From Desulfopila sp. IMCC35008 (GTDB lineage Bacteria > Desulfobacterota > Desulfobulbia > Desulfobulbales > Desulfocapsaceae): a stretch of 64,000 bases of DNA. The notes below the pieces were generated by a model. It was not told the origin of the DNA, did no database searches, and worked only from the letters and a program-made list of their open reading frames with translations. Each line of letters begins with the position of its first letter. Within the stretch, counting starts at the first letter, position 1. The translations under genes and the position numbers were made by a program. The stretch is from assembly GCF_010646885.2 (NCBI RefSeq), contig NZ_CP050700.1, positions 4,490,501 to 4,554,500 of the forward strand, given 5' to 3'. Positions 36,788 to 46,302 of the stretch are shown here, piece after piece.

Positions 36788-39202
36788 TCATGAGGTTATG
36801 ACTTCATGAAGTGTACTACTCAGCTCAGAAAGGTTATATGGTTTAGGCACTGCAGCAGAAAACCCATGTTCTAAGTAATCTTTGTTTTGATTACTATCGG
36901 AATAACCACTTGAGACAATGGCTTTTACACCAGGATCAATCTCCTTCAATTTTTTTAAAGTTTCAAAGCCTCCCATTCCACCTCTTATTGTTAAGTCGAG
37001 AATAACAGCATCAAATTTTGATTCATCTTTAATCGCTTCCGAGTACAAAGTTATAGTTTCTTCACCATTAACAGCAAGCTCTACTTGATAACCGAGAGTT
37101 TCAAGAAGATTAATTCCGACATCCCTCACAATTTTCTCGTCGTCCATCAAAAGGACTTTTCCTTTCCCTGCAATTAATTCGACATCCTGCTTTCTTATCT
37201 TCTCAAATCTATTTTTAGATGCAGGAAGATAGAAAGTAAATGTCGTTCCTTGACCATACTTACTTTCTACTCTTATATCACCATGGTGTTTTTTAATAAT
37301 TGAATGACAAATCGCTAATCCCAGACCTGTACCCCTATCTGGGCCACGACTTTTATTCGAAAAATACAAATCAAAAATGTGCGTTAAGTCTTTCTCCTGA
37401 ATACCAACACCACTATCTTTGACAGTAACCTCAACGTATTCACCAGGGTTTAGAGACATTAAGTTGTCATTATCAACCACAGTCTTCTTGGCAGTTACCA
37501 GAAGGTCACCTCCTTCAGGCATAGCATCTCTTGCATTGATGAAAAGATTTTGCAGAACCTGCCCAATCTGACTTCGATCAATATCAACAGCCATATGGTC
37601 ATTATCCAGAATAATCTCGGGAAAAATAGATGAGCCAGCAAAAGCAATCTTGGTGGTTTCATCGATCAAAGATTTGATAGAAACCGTTTCATTTTTCGGT
37701 ACTCCACCTTTTGCAAAGGTCAGCAATTTTCCCGCGAGATCTTTTGCCCTATCGGTAACTTGTACAAGTTCATGCAGGTATTTTTTTTGATCAACGGGGT
37801 CTTTAGAAGTTTCGGCCAGATGGGCATTCCCTGAAATAGCAGTCAACAAATTGTTGAAATCATGAGCGATACCACTTGCAAGATGACCTATTGAGTCAAC
37901 ACGCTTTGACCTTAACAACTGTTCCTCAAATGCTTTTCTTTCTGTAATATCGAGTACAGTACCTATGACCTTTAAAAGCTTGCCATTGCCATTATATATG
38001 CATTCACCTTCTATCCAGATTGTTCTTTTATCGCCAGAAGGCAATATGATTGTTGACTCAAATGGCGTGATCTGTCCTTCAGGCGGTTCCGTTTTAATTA
38101 TTTGACGGATTTTTTCCTGTTCCTCCAATGGAACAAATCGCTCCAATATTTTATCAAGATCTGCTGAAACATATGACTCACTAATACCAAATATTTCTCT
38201 TAGGTTATCAGGAAATTGAACTTGTACATTTTCCGCATCATATATCCAGCTACCCAGGCCCGCAATACGTTGGGTTTTTCTTAGTCTCTCATCGCTTTCA
38301 CGCAACTCACGTTCAATCTGTTTACGTTCGTTTATTTCTTTCTTTAAAAATTCATTACTTCGTTTTAGGCTTTGTGTTCTCTCAGCCACCTTTTCTTCCA
38401 ATGATAATTTCGCGTTTTGGAGCTCCAGTTCACGTTTTTCTAAATTTCCCCTCATTAGTTCTAAACTGCCCGCCAGCTCGCTGAGTTCATCACTTCCCTG
38501 CTGAGTGATTGGTACATGCAAAGCACCTGTCGAAAGTCGCCTGGCCTCTTCATTTAAGAGTTTTACCCTCAAGGTCAATGACCTTGTATACAGGTACGCG
38601 AGCAGAATCCCTAAAGCAATTGCGACACCCGAAAAAACAAGAAAAAGTTTCTGTCTATAAGTCTGCGCTTCCACGGATTCCGCATATATATTTGTCGCCT
38701 GCCTCTGTATTGAAGTTGCCATTCCCTGAAGGCTTTCTTCAAATACAGTAAATCGTGGAGTTGAGGAGTAAATAGTGTGATTGCGGGCCTCGGCGGTGTC
38801 ACCATTGTTCATTAAAACTATGGTTTGATCCAGATCAGCCCTATATAATTCCCAGGCTAACAACAATTTTTTAACAGAATCATCATTGGAGTTCTTTAAT
38901 TTGAATTGCTCAAACAACTTTTGTTCAAATTTATCTTTATTCTCTGAGAGGATATCTATATTAGCAGTAATAGCAAAGTAATCTGTCACTCTAACCAACT
39001 CTGCTTCTTGCTTACGAATATTGTTCGCATGCCCTTGTAGTATGGCAACTTCTGCAAGAGGCTTAATCTGTTGATCAATCAGAGTTTTCATCTCCTTGCT
39101 ATTACCCCTGATTATTGACAGACCAATAATTGCTACTATCAAAACAAAGCATCCAATAATTGCAAAACCGAGAAACAATTTATGAAAGAAACGAAATTTC
39201 AT
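36788..39202 (-). CDS. Hybrid sensor histidine kinase with HAMP, PAS and receiver
   Basis: 804 residues. TM1 (about 8-30), a four-helix-type periplasmic sensor of about 150 residues, TM2 (LFLVFSGVAIALGILLAYLY), HAMP, a coiled coil (ELELQNAKLSLEEKVAERTQSLKRS), PAS (about 300-425), HisKA with [16 protein letters not shown], HATPase (GTGLGLAICHSII) and a C-terminal receiver (LMDDEKIV, Asp in VILDLTIRGGMGG). It follows an extracellular-solute-binding-protein gene by 38 bases, so the pair likely works as ligand binder plus kinase. Confidence 0.88.
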   Translation of the reverse strand: MKFRFFHKLFLGFAIIGCFVLIVAIIGLSIIRGNSKEMKTLIDQQIKPLAEVAILQGHANNIRKQEAELVRVTDYFAITANIDILSENKDKFEQKLFEQFKLKNSNDDSVKKLLLAWELYRADLDQTIVLMNNGDTAEARNHTIYSSTPRFTVFEESLQGMATSIQRQATNIYAESVEAQTYRQKLFLVFSGVAIALGILLAYLYTRSLTLRVKLLNEEARRLSTGALHVPITQQGSDELSELAGSLELMRGNLEKRELELQNAKLSLEEKVAERTQSLKRSNEFLKKEINERKQIERELRESDERLRKTQRIAGLGSWIYDAENVQVQFPDNLREIFGISESYVSADLDKILERFVPLEEQEKIRQIIKTEPPEGQITPFESTIILPSGDKRTIWIEGECIYNGNGKLLKVIGTVLDITERKAFEEQLLRSKRVDSIGHLASGIAHDFNNLLTAISGNAHLAETSKDPVDQKKYLHELVQVTDRAKDLAGKLLTFAKGGVPKNETVSIKSLIDETTKIAFAGSSIFPEIILDNDHMAVDIDRSQIGQVLQNLFINARDAMPEGGDLLVTAKKTVVDNDNLMSLNPGEYVEVTVKDSGVGIQEKDLTHIFDLYFSNKSRGPDRGTGLGLAICHSIIKKHHGDIRVESKYGQGTTFTFYLPASKNRFEKIRKQDVELIAGKGKVLLMDDEKIVRDVGINLLETLGYQVELAVNGEETITLYSEAIKDESKFDAVILDLTIRGGMGGFETLKKLKEIDPGVKAIVSSGYSDSNQNKDYLEHGFSAAVPKPYNLSELSSTLHEVITS

Positions 39203-39240
39203 TTACTCTACTTTCCAACCTTATCAGTTTAATTTTATCA

Positions 39241-40698
39241 TCAGTTTGAGGGATAAAACTTCTGTTGATTTCTCCAGAGTTCAATCTGTTTATTACGACC
39301 ATAACGATCAGTTATTTCATCCCATTCCTCGCTTATTTTTTGCATTGCAATCTCGGGAGAGATTTTCCCTTCTGCTGCCAGTATCAGGTTATGATTGAGC
39401 GAATTCATGTATTCAGCATCTCCTGGCAGCCCTGTTCCTGCAAATATTGTCTGATCTATGGAGACAGCTAAAGCATCCATTGTCTCCTTGCCATAAATCT
39501 TTTGAATCGAACTTATGTTTAAGTGGTTATGTCTGAATGGATCAGCAAACCCTTTTTCTACCCCTACGCTTTTTGCGGATACCTCGGGGTCGGTAAGCCA
39601 CATTAAATAGAGAAAAGCCAATTCTTTGTTCTTACTTTTTGAGGAGATCACCAGGTTGTTGCCATAAATATACATTGTTCTTTTGGTGAGTTGGTTACCG
39701 TTCAATGTTCCAGGTAAAGGTACGGTGACAAATTTTGACTTAACTTTAGAGGATTTACTGTTGAAAACCTTTGCCCCTGCTGGCGTCAAAATGAATGAAT
39801 AGCAATCACCCCGTTTAAAAAATGGAAGAGTGTAGCTATAGTCGTTGCCCTCTTTTAATATTTCAGCTGGAGAATATTGGATTGTCGCCAAATAATTCTT
39901 TGTAGCCTCGACTCCAGCTGGAGAATTAATAAGTGGATCCATGTTGGAATCGAATAGTTTTTGAGAATTTACATTCTGCGATGCATATCTGGGCATCCAG
40001 AACATCCAACCCGTTAATGGATTACGCTGCTCACAAGAACCATAAAACCCATCCTTATAGTTATGAAAGAAGGCTACCTGGGCGAGGTACTCATCCCAGG
40101 TACCTGGTATTCCTAATGTACGGTTATGCATATCCTGATACTTCTTCTTCATTTCAGGATCTTCAAGAAGATCCTTCCTCAAGTACATAAGTGCTATGTC
40201 ATTATCAGCAGGTACAGCTACAATTTTATTATCAAAAAAAGCCTGCAGCTCTGGGAGAATAAATCCATCTTTCTTATTTGAACTCAATTTGAAATCAAAT
40301 TTCCGAAAATAAGGTGATAGATTTTCAATTAGTCCTTGAAGCCATAAGTCCGGGTACTCCCGATTTCTCGCAACTGTTACATCAAAATCGTCATGTGATT
40401 TCATGAAGTCCAGAACAGGCAGTTGAGGTCGTACCTGCGCATCCAGGAAAGTTCCCGTCCTTTCTTCCCACTCTTTTTTAAGCTCAAAATTCCGCCCCCA
40501 GTAATTATTAATGTTGCCCTGCTTAACGACTATCTTGAGAACACTCCCTCTTGAGATCTTTCCACTTCGGATTAGTTCTTTTACCCCCATAACCGCATTC
40601 TCTGCTTGGATCCCTGCAAATGCGTTAGAACCAAAAAATGTGCCAAGACCTACAAGAACAGCAATTTTGACCAATATTTTTAACCCCTTAATACCCAT
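39241..40698 (-). CDS. Extracellular solute-binding protein, family 1
   Basis: 485 residues with a signal peptide (MGIKGLKILVKIAVLVGLGTFFGSNAFA). The mature part fits the carbohydrate-type family 1 binding fold (WGRNFELKKEWEERTGTFLDAQ; AVPADNDIALMYLRKDLLED; GTWDEYLAQVAFF; YGNNLVISSKSKNKELAFLYLMWL). No malF/G-like permeases are near; the downstream neighbour is a hybrid kinase. Sensing rather than uptake is inferred. Confidence 0.85.
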   Translation of the reverse strand: MGIKGLKILVKIAVLVGLGTFFGSNAFAGIQAENAVMGVKELIRSGKISRGSVLKIVVKQGNINNYWGRNFELKKEWEERTGTFLDAQVRPQLPVLDFMKSHDDFDVTVARNREYPDLWLQGLIENLSPYFRKFDFKLSSNKKDGFILPELQAFFDNKIVAVPADNDIALMYLRKDLLEDPEMKKKYQDMHNRTLGIPGTWDEYLAQVAFFHNYKDGFYGSCEQRNPLTGWMFWMPRYASQNVNSQKLFDSNMDPLINSPAGVEATKNYLATIQYSPAEILKEGNDYSYTLPFFKRGDCYSFILTPAGAKVFNSKSSKVKSKFVTVPLPGTLNGNQLTKRTMYIYGNNLVISSKSKNKELAFLYLMWLTDPEVSAKSVGVEKGFADPFRHNHLNISSIQKIYGKETMDALAVSIDQTIFAGTGLPGDAEYMNSLNHNLILAAEGKISPEIAMQKISEEWDEITDRYGRNKQIELWRNQQKFYPSN

Positions 40699-41195
40699 CT
40701 CACGTGCCTCACATTCACTCTATACCTTAATTCAGCCTCGACTGATCATTTGACAACCGTCTACTCACCCTTATTCAGTTATATCACTTCAGAATTGTCA
40801 GGTACATAAACCTTCGAAACTCTCAGTTATTTTTTGCTTCTCAGATAGATATAATCACGAAAGCAAGATTCACACACTCACAACATTTCGTCATGAATTG
40901 GCGGAATAATGGGAGAGTGGTCAGTATTTACCATGAATCTGTTTCTTAACACTCTGAAGGTGATAAATTTCTTAAAAGGACAAAAAAAGGCAGATAGTTT
41001 GTGGAGAATTTGTTCCTTTGGGGGAGACACTTGAGAAAAACAATCAGGACTGGCTTACCTGACGATTACGTATCAGCAACCTGAAAATTGATTCCAAATG
41101 AGTTGAATTGGGGTAAAAACCAACAGAACGTAAATACCACAGAGTGTGGTTAACGCTTGCTGGCATGAAAACACATAAAGGTAATATAGAAATAT
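40699..41195. other. Divergent intergenic region
   Basis: About 500 bases between the binding-protein gene on minus and the LarA gene on plus. AT-rich and presumably holds both promoters, but I cannot place elements with confidence. Confidence 0.4.
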
Positions 41196-42455
41196 ATGAA
41201 AATCAGTCTCAAGCAAGGTAGAGAATCTGTAACGCTGGAACTTGATCAAAAAAAAATCATAGATATCCTGCATGGAAGAGAAATTCATCCACTCACTAGC
41301 GACCAGATGAAAGACATCATTGCTGATGGTATAGCCAATCACTCCCCTGAAGATATCAGCAGAAAAAAAATTGCCATTATCATACCTGACAATACAAGGT
41401 TATGGGCTCGCGGTGATCTTTATGTACCAGTAATAGTTCAAGCGCTGCAAAAAATACGGGTTGCCCCGGAAAACATTACCATTGTCATTGCTCTGGGCAC
41501 CCACGCCGATATAGAGGCAGACAAGTTTCCCGATCTTGCAGGTGAATATTCATGTAAGACTGTGAAAATACTGAATTCCGCCAATAAAAATATCAAGAGA
41601 CTCATCCGGCTAGGGACTACGAGCAGGGGCACTGAGATAGATATCACCAAAGAGGTGGTGGATTCTGATCATATCATCATTTTTGGTGGTGTTCTACACC
41701 ATATGATAGCGGGCTACGGAGGCGGCAGGAAATACATCTTCCCAGGTTCTGCCGGTTATGACTCAATCCAGCAGAACCACAGCCTGACCCTGGATAAAAA
41801 TGGTTTACCCCATCCTCAGGTACGCCAGGCACAACTTGAAGGGAACCCTGTTCATGAGGATATTGATGAAGCCTGTGAACTGGTACTGCAAAATAGAGGA
41901 TGCACCTATATCAGCCTTGCGGTTAACGGTGAAGGCAATATCTTCCATACCTCTGTTGGACCATTAAAACAGACCTTTCTTGAAAGTTGTCAAAAATTAA
42001 ACCAAGTCTGCACGGCAGAAATTATAAATAAAGGTGATTTTGTCATTTGCTCAGCAGGTGGTCATCGTACGGACGGACAGCTCTACCAGTCTGTAAAGGC
42101 ACTTTTCAATGGGGTTGAGGCCGTTAAAAAAGGAGGAGAAATACTCCTGTTCGCTGAATGTTCTGAAGGGTACGGAAACCCTAAATTTGGAGAGATGCTC
42201 AAACAGTATCGTTCTCATCCTGCCAAACTGGGAGAAAAACTGCTGAACAATTTTGATATGCCCTCTTATATCGCTCTCAGGGTCATTGATTTACTACAGA
42301 ATTGTAAGGTTAGCCTGGTCTCACAATTTGAGAGGCAGGAAACAGAAGAGCTCGGTTTTTCTTATGTTCAAGATGTATCAGATTATGTTAAGAGGTTATC
42401 TGGCAAAGGGTATATAATCCCCTATGCTGAAAACATTTTGCCTATTCTAAAATAG
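41196..42455 (+). CDS. larA: LarA-family (nickel-pincer) lactate racemase-like protein
   Basis: 419 residues, the family's usual length. The residues needed in Lactobacillus LarA are at identical spacing: His103 (LGTH), His169 (LHHMIAGYGGGRK), Lys179 and His195 (QQNH), plus the DNTR motif at 65-68. The enzyme uses a nickel pincer nucleotide to racemise lactate or a related 2-hydroxy acid. The next genes encode a TRAP transporter and, convergently, LutABC L-lactate dehydrogenase, so lactate is the likely substrate. No larB/C/E cofactor genes are in view and would have to lie elsewhere. Confidence 0.82.
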   Translation: MKISLKQGRESVTLELDQKKIIDILHGREIHPLTSDQMKDIIADGIANHSPEDISRKKIAIIIPDNTRLWARGDLYVPVIVQALQKIRVAPENITIVIALGTHADIEADKFPDLAGEYSCKTVKILNSANKNIKRLIRLGTTSRGTEIDITKEVVDSDHIIIFGGVLHHMIAGYGGGRKYIFPGSAGYDSIQQNHSLTLDKNGLPHPQVRQAQLEGNPVHEDIDEACELVLQNRGCTYISLAVNGEGNIFHTSVGPLKQTFLESCQKLNQVCTAEIINKGDFVICSAGGHRTDGQLYQSVKALFNGVEAVKKGGEILLFAECSEGYGNPKFGEMLKQYRSHPAKLGEKLLNNFDMPSYIALRVIDLLQNCKVSLVSQFERQETEELGFSYVQDVSDYVKRLSGKGYIIPYAENILPILK

Positions 42456-42527
42456 TTATATCTCAATATACGACGTTTGGAATACAGAATTTTCACTGGA
42501 TATTTTTAATTAATTTTTGGAGGGAAT

Positions 42528-43613
42528 ATGGAAAGACGAGAATTCTTAAAAACAGCAGGTGCTGGAACAATAGCAGCAGCAGCGTCACTTACTATTGGTG
42601 CTCCGGCAGTAATTGCTTCAACAAAGAAAATCCGCTGGAAAGCGACCTCTTTCTGGAATCCAAAAATCAAAATCATGTTTGATACAGTCAAGGATTTCTG
42701 CCAGAACGTTAAGGAGATGTCTGACGGACAGCTGGATATAAAACTTTATGGTGGTGGTGAGCTCGTACCTCCGTTTGGTGCCTTTGACGCAGTCTCACAA
42801 GGAACCATGCAGATGGGTACCGGCTCTCCATATTTCTGGGCGGGCAAGAATCCGGCATTCAACTGGTTTGGCTCAATTCCTTTTGGCATGAACGCCCAGA
42901 GCATCAACGCCTGGTTTTATGAAGGCAACGGGATGAACCTGATGACCGAGCTTTATGATCAGTTCAACCTGGTACCACGTGTGATAGGTAATTCAGGTGT
43001 TCAAATGGGTGGCTGGTATAACAAGAAGATCAACTCCCTTGAGGATTTCAAAGGCCTCAAGATGCGAATTGGCAGTATCGCAGGCAAAGTACTTTCTGAA
43101 GTAGGTGTTACAACAGTGATGTTGCCTCCATCAGAGATCTTCCCATCGCTTGAACGTGGCGTTGTTGATGCAGCTGAATTTGTTGGCCCGGTACACGACA
43201 TCCTCCTTGGCTTATACAAGGTGGCTCCATATTATTACACCCCAGGTTGGCATGAGCCAGGTCCGGTTCTTGACGCATTCTTTAACAAAGAGGCATACAA
43301 CGCATTGCCGAAGCACCTTCAGCGCATTTTAGATATCGCTGCTGCTGACACAAATATTCGCGCCCTTGCAGCATTTGATGCCAGAAGCAGTATCGCACTC
43401 GATAAACTCATCAAGGAACACAACGTAAAAGTTGAGGTGTATCCTGATGATATTATGGTAAAACTTAAAGAAGTATCCAAGAAGGTTGTTGCCGAAGAAG
43501 CGAAGAAAGATCCTTTTGCCCAGAAAGTTCACGATGACTACATTGCCTTCCAAAAGCAGGTTGGTGTCTGGGGTAATATGTCAGAAAAAGTTTACTGGAA
43601 TACCATGGCTTAG
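42528..43613 (+). CDS. TRAP transporter substrate-binding protein (DctP family)
   Basis: 361 residues with GGAGGG before the ATG. The N-terminus has a twin-arginine-type signal (MERREFLKTAGAGTIAAAASL). The mature domain is DctP-like (RWKATSFWNP; LKMRIGSIAGKV with the conserved Arg that binds the carboxylate; PSLERGVVDAAEFVGP). The overall pattern is closer to the TakP/lactate-binding subgroup for 2-oxo or 2-hydroxy acids than to dicarboxylate DctP. It is 72 bases downstream of larA and is followed by the DctQ and DctM genes. Confidence 0.9.
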   Translation: MERREFLKTAGAGTIAAAASLTIGAPAVIASTKKIRWKATSFWNPKIKIMFDTVKDFCQNVKEMSDGQLDIKLYGGGELVPPFGAFDAVSQGTMQMGTGSPYFWAGKNPAFNWFGSIPFGMNAQSINAWFYEGNGMNLMTELYDQFNLVPRVIGNSGVQMGGWYNKKINSLEDFKGLKMRIGSIAGKVLSEVGVTTVMLPPSEIFPSLERGVVDAAEFVGPVHDILLGLYKVAPYYYTPGWHEPGPVLDAFFNKEAYNALPKHLQRILDIAAADTNIRALAAFDARSSIALDKLIKEHNVKVEVYPDDIMVKLKEVSKKVVAEEAKKDPFAQKVHDDYIAFQKQVGVWGNMSEKVYWNTMA

Positions 43614-43614
43614 G

Positions 43615-44142
43615 ATGCAATTAATAAAGAAGGTCATAAAGATTTGCGATGCAGTAAATGAGTGGATCGGCAATTACCTGGTATGCGCCATCGTATTTGT
43701 TTTCGTCGCTATCATTTTCAGCAATGTAATACTCAGATATGTCTTTAACACCAGCTTCGTCTTCATGGCGGAGTTGGAGTGGCACCTGTTTGCCATGATC
43801 TTCCTTCTTGGTGCCGGCTATACTCTCTTGCATGACCGGCACGTACGCGTCGATATATTCTACTCCACCATGAACAGGAAAAAGAAGGCACTGGTCAACT
43901 GTATCGGTGTTCTTTTTTTACTTGTTCCTTCTTGCTACCTGGTTCTGACAACAGCTGTTCCGTGGGTTATCTCTGCTTATCAGATTGGAGAAGTCTCCAT
44001 AGATCCGGGAGGCATTCCTGCCCGCTTTGCCATTAAGGCAATGTTACCTCTCGGCTACGGACTGATTCTTCTTCAGGGTATCTCGCTTCTCTTGAAAAAC
44101 ATACTCATCCTGACTGAAAAGCCAGCCAACGAACCAAGGTAA
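43615..44142 (+). CDS. TRAP transporter small membrane subunit (DctQ)
   Basis: 175 residues starting one base after the DctP stop; an upstream reading in the same frame would run inside DctP. Four membrane segments, with the family motif in LEWHLFAMIFLLGAGYTLLHDRHVRVDIFY. Forms the fixed helper subunit of the transporter. Translational coupling is likely since the ribosome site is weak. Confidence 0.88.
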   Translation: MQLIKKVIKICDAVNEWIGNYLVCAIVFVFVAIIFSNVILRYVFNTSFVFMAELEWHLFAMIFLLGAGYTLLHDRHVRVDIFYSTMNRKKKALVNCIGVLFLLVPSCYLVLTTAVPWVISAYQIGEVSIDPGGIPARFAIKAMLPLGYGLILLQGISLLLKNILILTEKPANEPR

Positions 44143-44172
44143 ATAAGCCATCACCATATTTAGACTCAATAA

Positions 44173-45516
44173 ATGCTGATTGATTTTCTCCCACTCTGGA
44201 TAGCAGACTACCTCGCAGCCTGGCTCTTTCTGGTAATGACCATTGCCTTAATGCTGGGCTTCCCGGTCACCTTGACCATGATGGGAGTATCATTTCTTTT
44301 TGGTCTCATCGGCCTTGACCCCACTCTGTTTGAATTAATGCCATTGCGGATGTGGGGAGTAATGACCAACACCATGCTCATGGCAGTTCCTTTATTTATA
44401 TTTATGGGATTTGTCCTGGAGAAGTCGGGTATAGCCAGGGATCTGCTGGAAACCATGGAGGAGCTTTTTCGTAATGTACGAGGTGGTCTGGCAATCTCTA
44501 TAGTAGCGGTAGGAGCCTTATTAGGTGCCTCAACCGGTATTGTCGGGGCAACTGTAGTGACCATGGGCCTGATGTCACTACCAACAATGCTCAAACATAA
44601 CTATTCAAGCAGGATTGCCGCGGGAACGGTGGCCGCCTCCGGAACACTTGGTCAAATTATACCACCTTCGATTGTCCTGCTCCTTCTCGGTCCTGTAATG
44701 GAGGTTCCCATTGGTGATATGTTCATGGGTGCAGTCATTCCAGGGCTTATCCTGGTTGTTCTCTACTGCATTTATATTTACGGTGCTGCTCTATTCGGGT
44801 CTTCGCATATCCCACCAGCAGCCAACCAACGAGCCACCTTCGACAAAGCCTTTATAGGCCGTCTCTGCAAGGCCTTAATTCCACCGCTGTTCCTCATTGT
44901 GACTGTGCTTGGAACCATCTTTGCAGGGATAGCAACTCCGACAGAATCAGGTGCCATGGGCGCAGTAGGCGCAATTATTCTCACCGCCTATAATAGAAGA
45001 CTCTCATTTCCACTACTGCATGAGGTTGCCAAGGGAACCATCAAGATGACTTCCATGGTCTTTATCATTATCATGGGAGCAACCTGCTTCTCACTGGTTT
45101 TTAGAGGGCTTGCTGGAGATGATCTTTTACGAGAATTTATCGATTCAATGGACCTGCAAGGTTGGCAGCTCATCGCCATTGTCATGATTTTCATCTTCCT
45201 GCTAGGCTTTTTTCTCGATTTTATCGAGATTACCTACATCCAGATACCAATCATTGCACCAATTGTGGTTGACTTCGGGTACGACCCACTCTGGTTTGGC
45301 ATCATGTTTGCCATGAATCTCCAAACCTCGTTCATGACACCACCATTTGGTCCCTCATTATTTTATCTAAAATCGGTCTGCCCACCTGAAGTGAAAACCA
45401 CAGATCTTTACAGGGGAATAATTCCCTTCGTTGTCATCCAGATCATAGTGCTCTGTATCATTGCCGCCTGGCCACAGCTTGTAACATGGTTGCCAAGACT
45501 TGTGTATGGATCTTAA
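44173..45516 (+). CDS. TRAP transporter large membrane subunit (DctM)
   Basis: 447 residues with about 12-13 membrane segments. Signatures include TNTMLMAVPLFIFMGFVLEKSG, GALLGASTGIVGATVVTMGLMSLP, ASGTLGQIIPPSIVLLLLG and TPTESGAMGAVGA. It is the sodium-driven translocation subunit that completes the TRAP system for a probable lactate or 2-oxo-acid substrate. Confidence 0.92.
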   Translation: MLIDFLPLWIADYLAAWLFLVMTIALMLGFPVTLTMMGVSFLFGLIGLDPTLFELMPLRMWGVMTNTMLMAVPLFIFMGFVLEKSGIARDLLETMEELFRNVRGGLAISIVAVGALLGASTGIVGATVVTMGLMSLPTMLKHNYSSRIAAGTVAASGTLGQIIPPSIVLLLLGPVMEVPIGDMFMGAVIPGLILVVLYCIYIYGAALFGSSHIPPAANQRATFDKAFIGRLCKALIPPLFLIVTVLGTIFAGIATPTESGAMGAVGAIILTAYNRRLSFPLLHEVAKGTIKMTSMVFIIIMGATCFSLVFRGLAGDDLLREFIDSMDLQGWQLIAIVMIFIFLLGFFLDFIEITYIQIPIIAPIVVDFGYDPLWFGIMFAMNLQTSFMTPPFGPSLFYLKSVCPPEVKTTDLYRGIIPFVVIQIIVLCIIAAWPQLVTWLPRLVYGS

Positions 45517-45539
45517 ACTGTAGTGAATCGTAAATCATC

Positions 45540-45581
45540 AATGGTGAATAGGTGTTAATGAGGTACCTTCCATTCACCATT
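45540..45581. terminator. Convergent hairpin between dctM and lutC
   Basis: AATGGTGAAT (45540-45549) and ATTCACCATT (45572-45581) are perfect inverted repeats around 22 bases. It sits in the 78-base gap between two convergent genes, so it may end transcription from both sides, though there is no T-run. Confidence 0.4.
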
Positions 45582-45594
45582 AGCAACTCACTAA

Positions 45595-46287
45595 TCACCT
45601 GATAATTATTAAATCCATCTTTCTTGGCCCATGTGCACCAAAGACAAGCTGTGCTTCTATATCTGCAGTTTTTGATGGCCCTGAAATGAAAACCACATTA
45701 TCCCATCCCATCTCTTTCACTTTCTGATATCCCAACTCTAGAGTGCTGACGATGTTTTCTTCTCTTGTGATGGCTATATGTTGGGAAGGTAGCAGGGATG
45801 TGCTTCTGGGCTGCCCTATACCTGTCTGCTGTATAATGGTGCCGTGGGAAGCAACAACACATTCAGGCACTGTGATGCCTATACTACTGATTTCATGTTT
45901 CTCCCGACAGTCGTCATCACCCTCCATACAGATGTGCACGGAGACCGGATCATCCTCAAGGCGTTTCCAGAGCTTCAGGCCAGTAAGAAGTGGGTGTCTA
46001 TGAAGTATTACATGTTTGGAGGGGTGAAACTCAGGGTCAGCTTCATTTATTAGAGTTACCAGCAGATTTGCCGCCTGCTCTTCATCCTCAACCAAGTGCA
46101 AGGTTAAATTGTGCCTTTTGCAGCTTTCTTGAAGAATATCAAGAAGATTATCTGTTGATTCAGCTGCGGGTGAAACGGAAAAGGCTGACAGCATCAGATC
46201 TGGGAATTCCCCGGGATCACGTTCACTCGTTGTTGGCAATTGTAAACTTTGCCTTACTACGGCTAAAAAATCTTGCTGTGTTTTCAT
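45595..46287 (-). CDS. lutC: LutC/YkgG-type LUD-domain protein
   Basis: 230 residues. LUD fold with VVASHGTIIQQTGIGQPRSTSLLPSQHIAI and a terminal NVVFISGPSKTADIEAQLVFGAHGPRKMDLIII. Third gene of the lutABC operon, 15 bases after lutB. Known role: component of the iron-sulfur L-lactate oxidation complex, with an uncertain individual function. Confidence 0.88.
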   Translation of the reverse strand: MKTQQDFLAVVRQSLQLPTTSERDPGEFPDLMLSAFSVSPAAESTDNLLDILQESCKRHNLTLHLVEDEEQAANLLVTLINEADPEFHPSKHVILHRHPLLTGLKLWKRLEDDPVSVHICMEGDDDCREKHEISSIGITVPECVVASHGTIIQQTGIGQPRSTSLLPSQHIAITREENIVSTLELGYQKVKEMGWDNVVFISGPSKTADIEAQLVFGAHGPRKMDLIIIR

Positions 46288-46302
46288 GATCGTCTCTGTT
46301 CT

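Noticed and set aside
45540-45581. Strong bidirectional terminator
   Set aside because: Stem is perfect but the 22-base loop and lack of T-runs make efficiency doubtful; listed at low confidence only.
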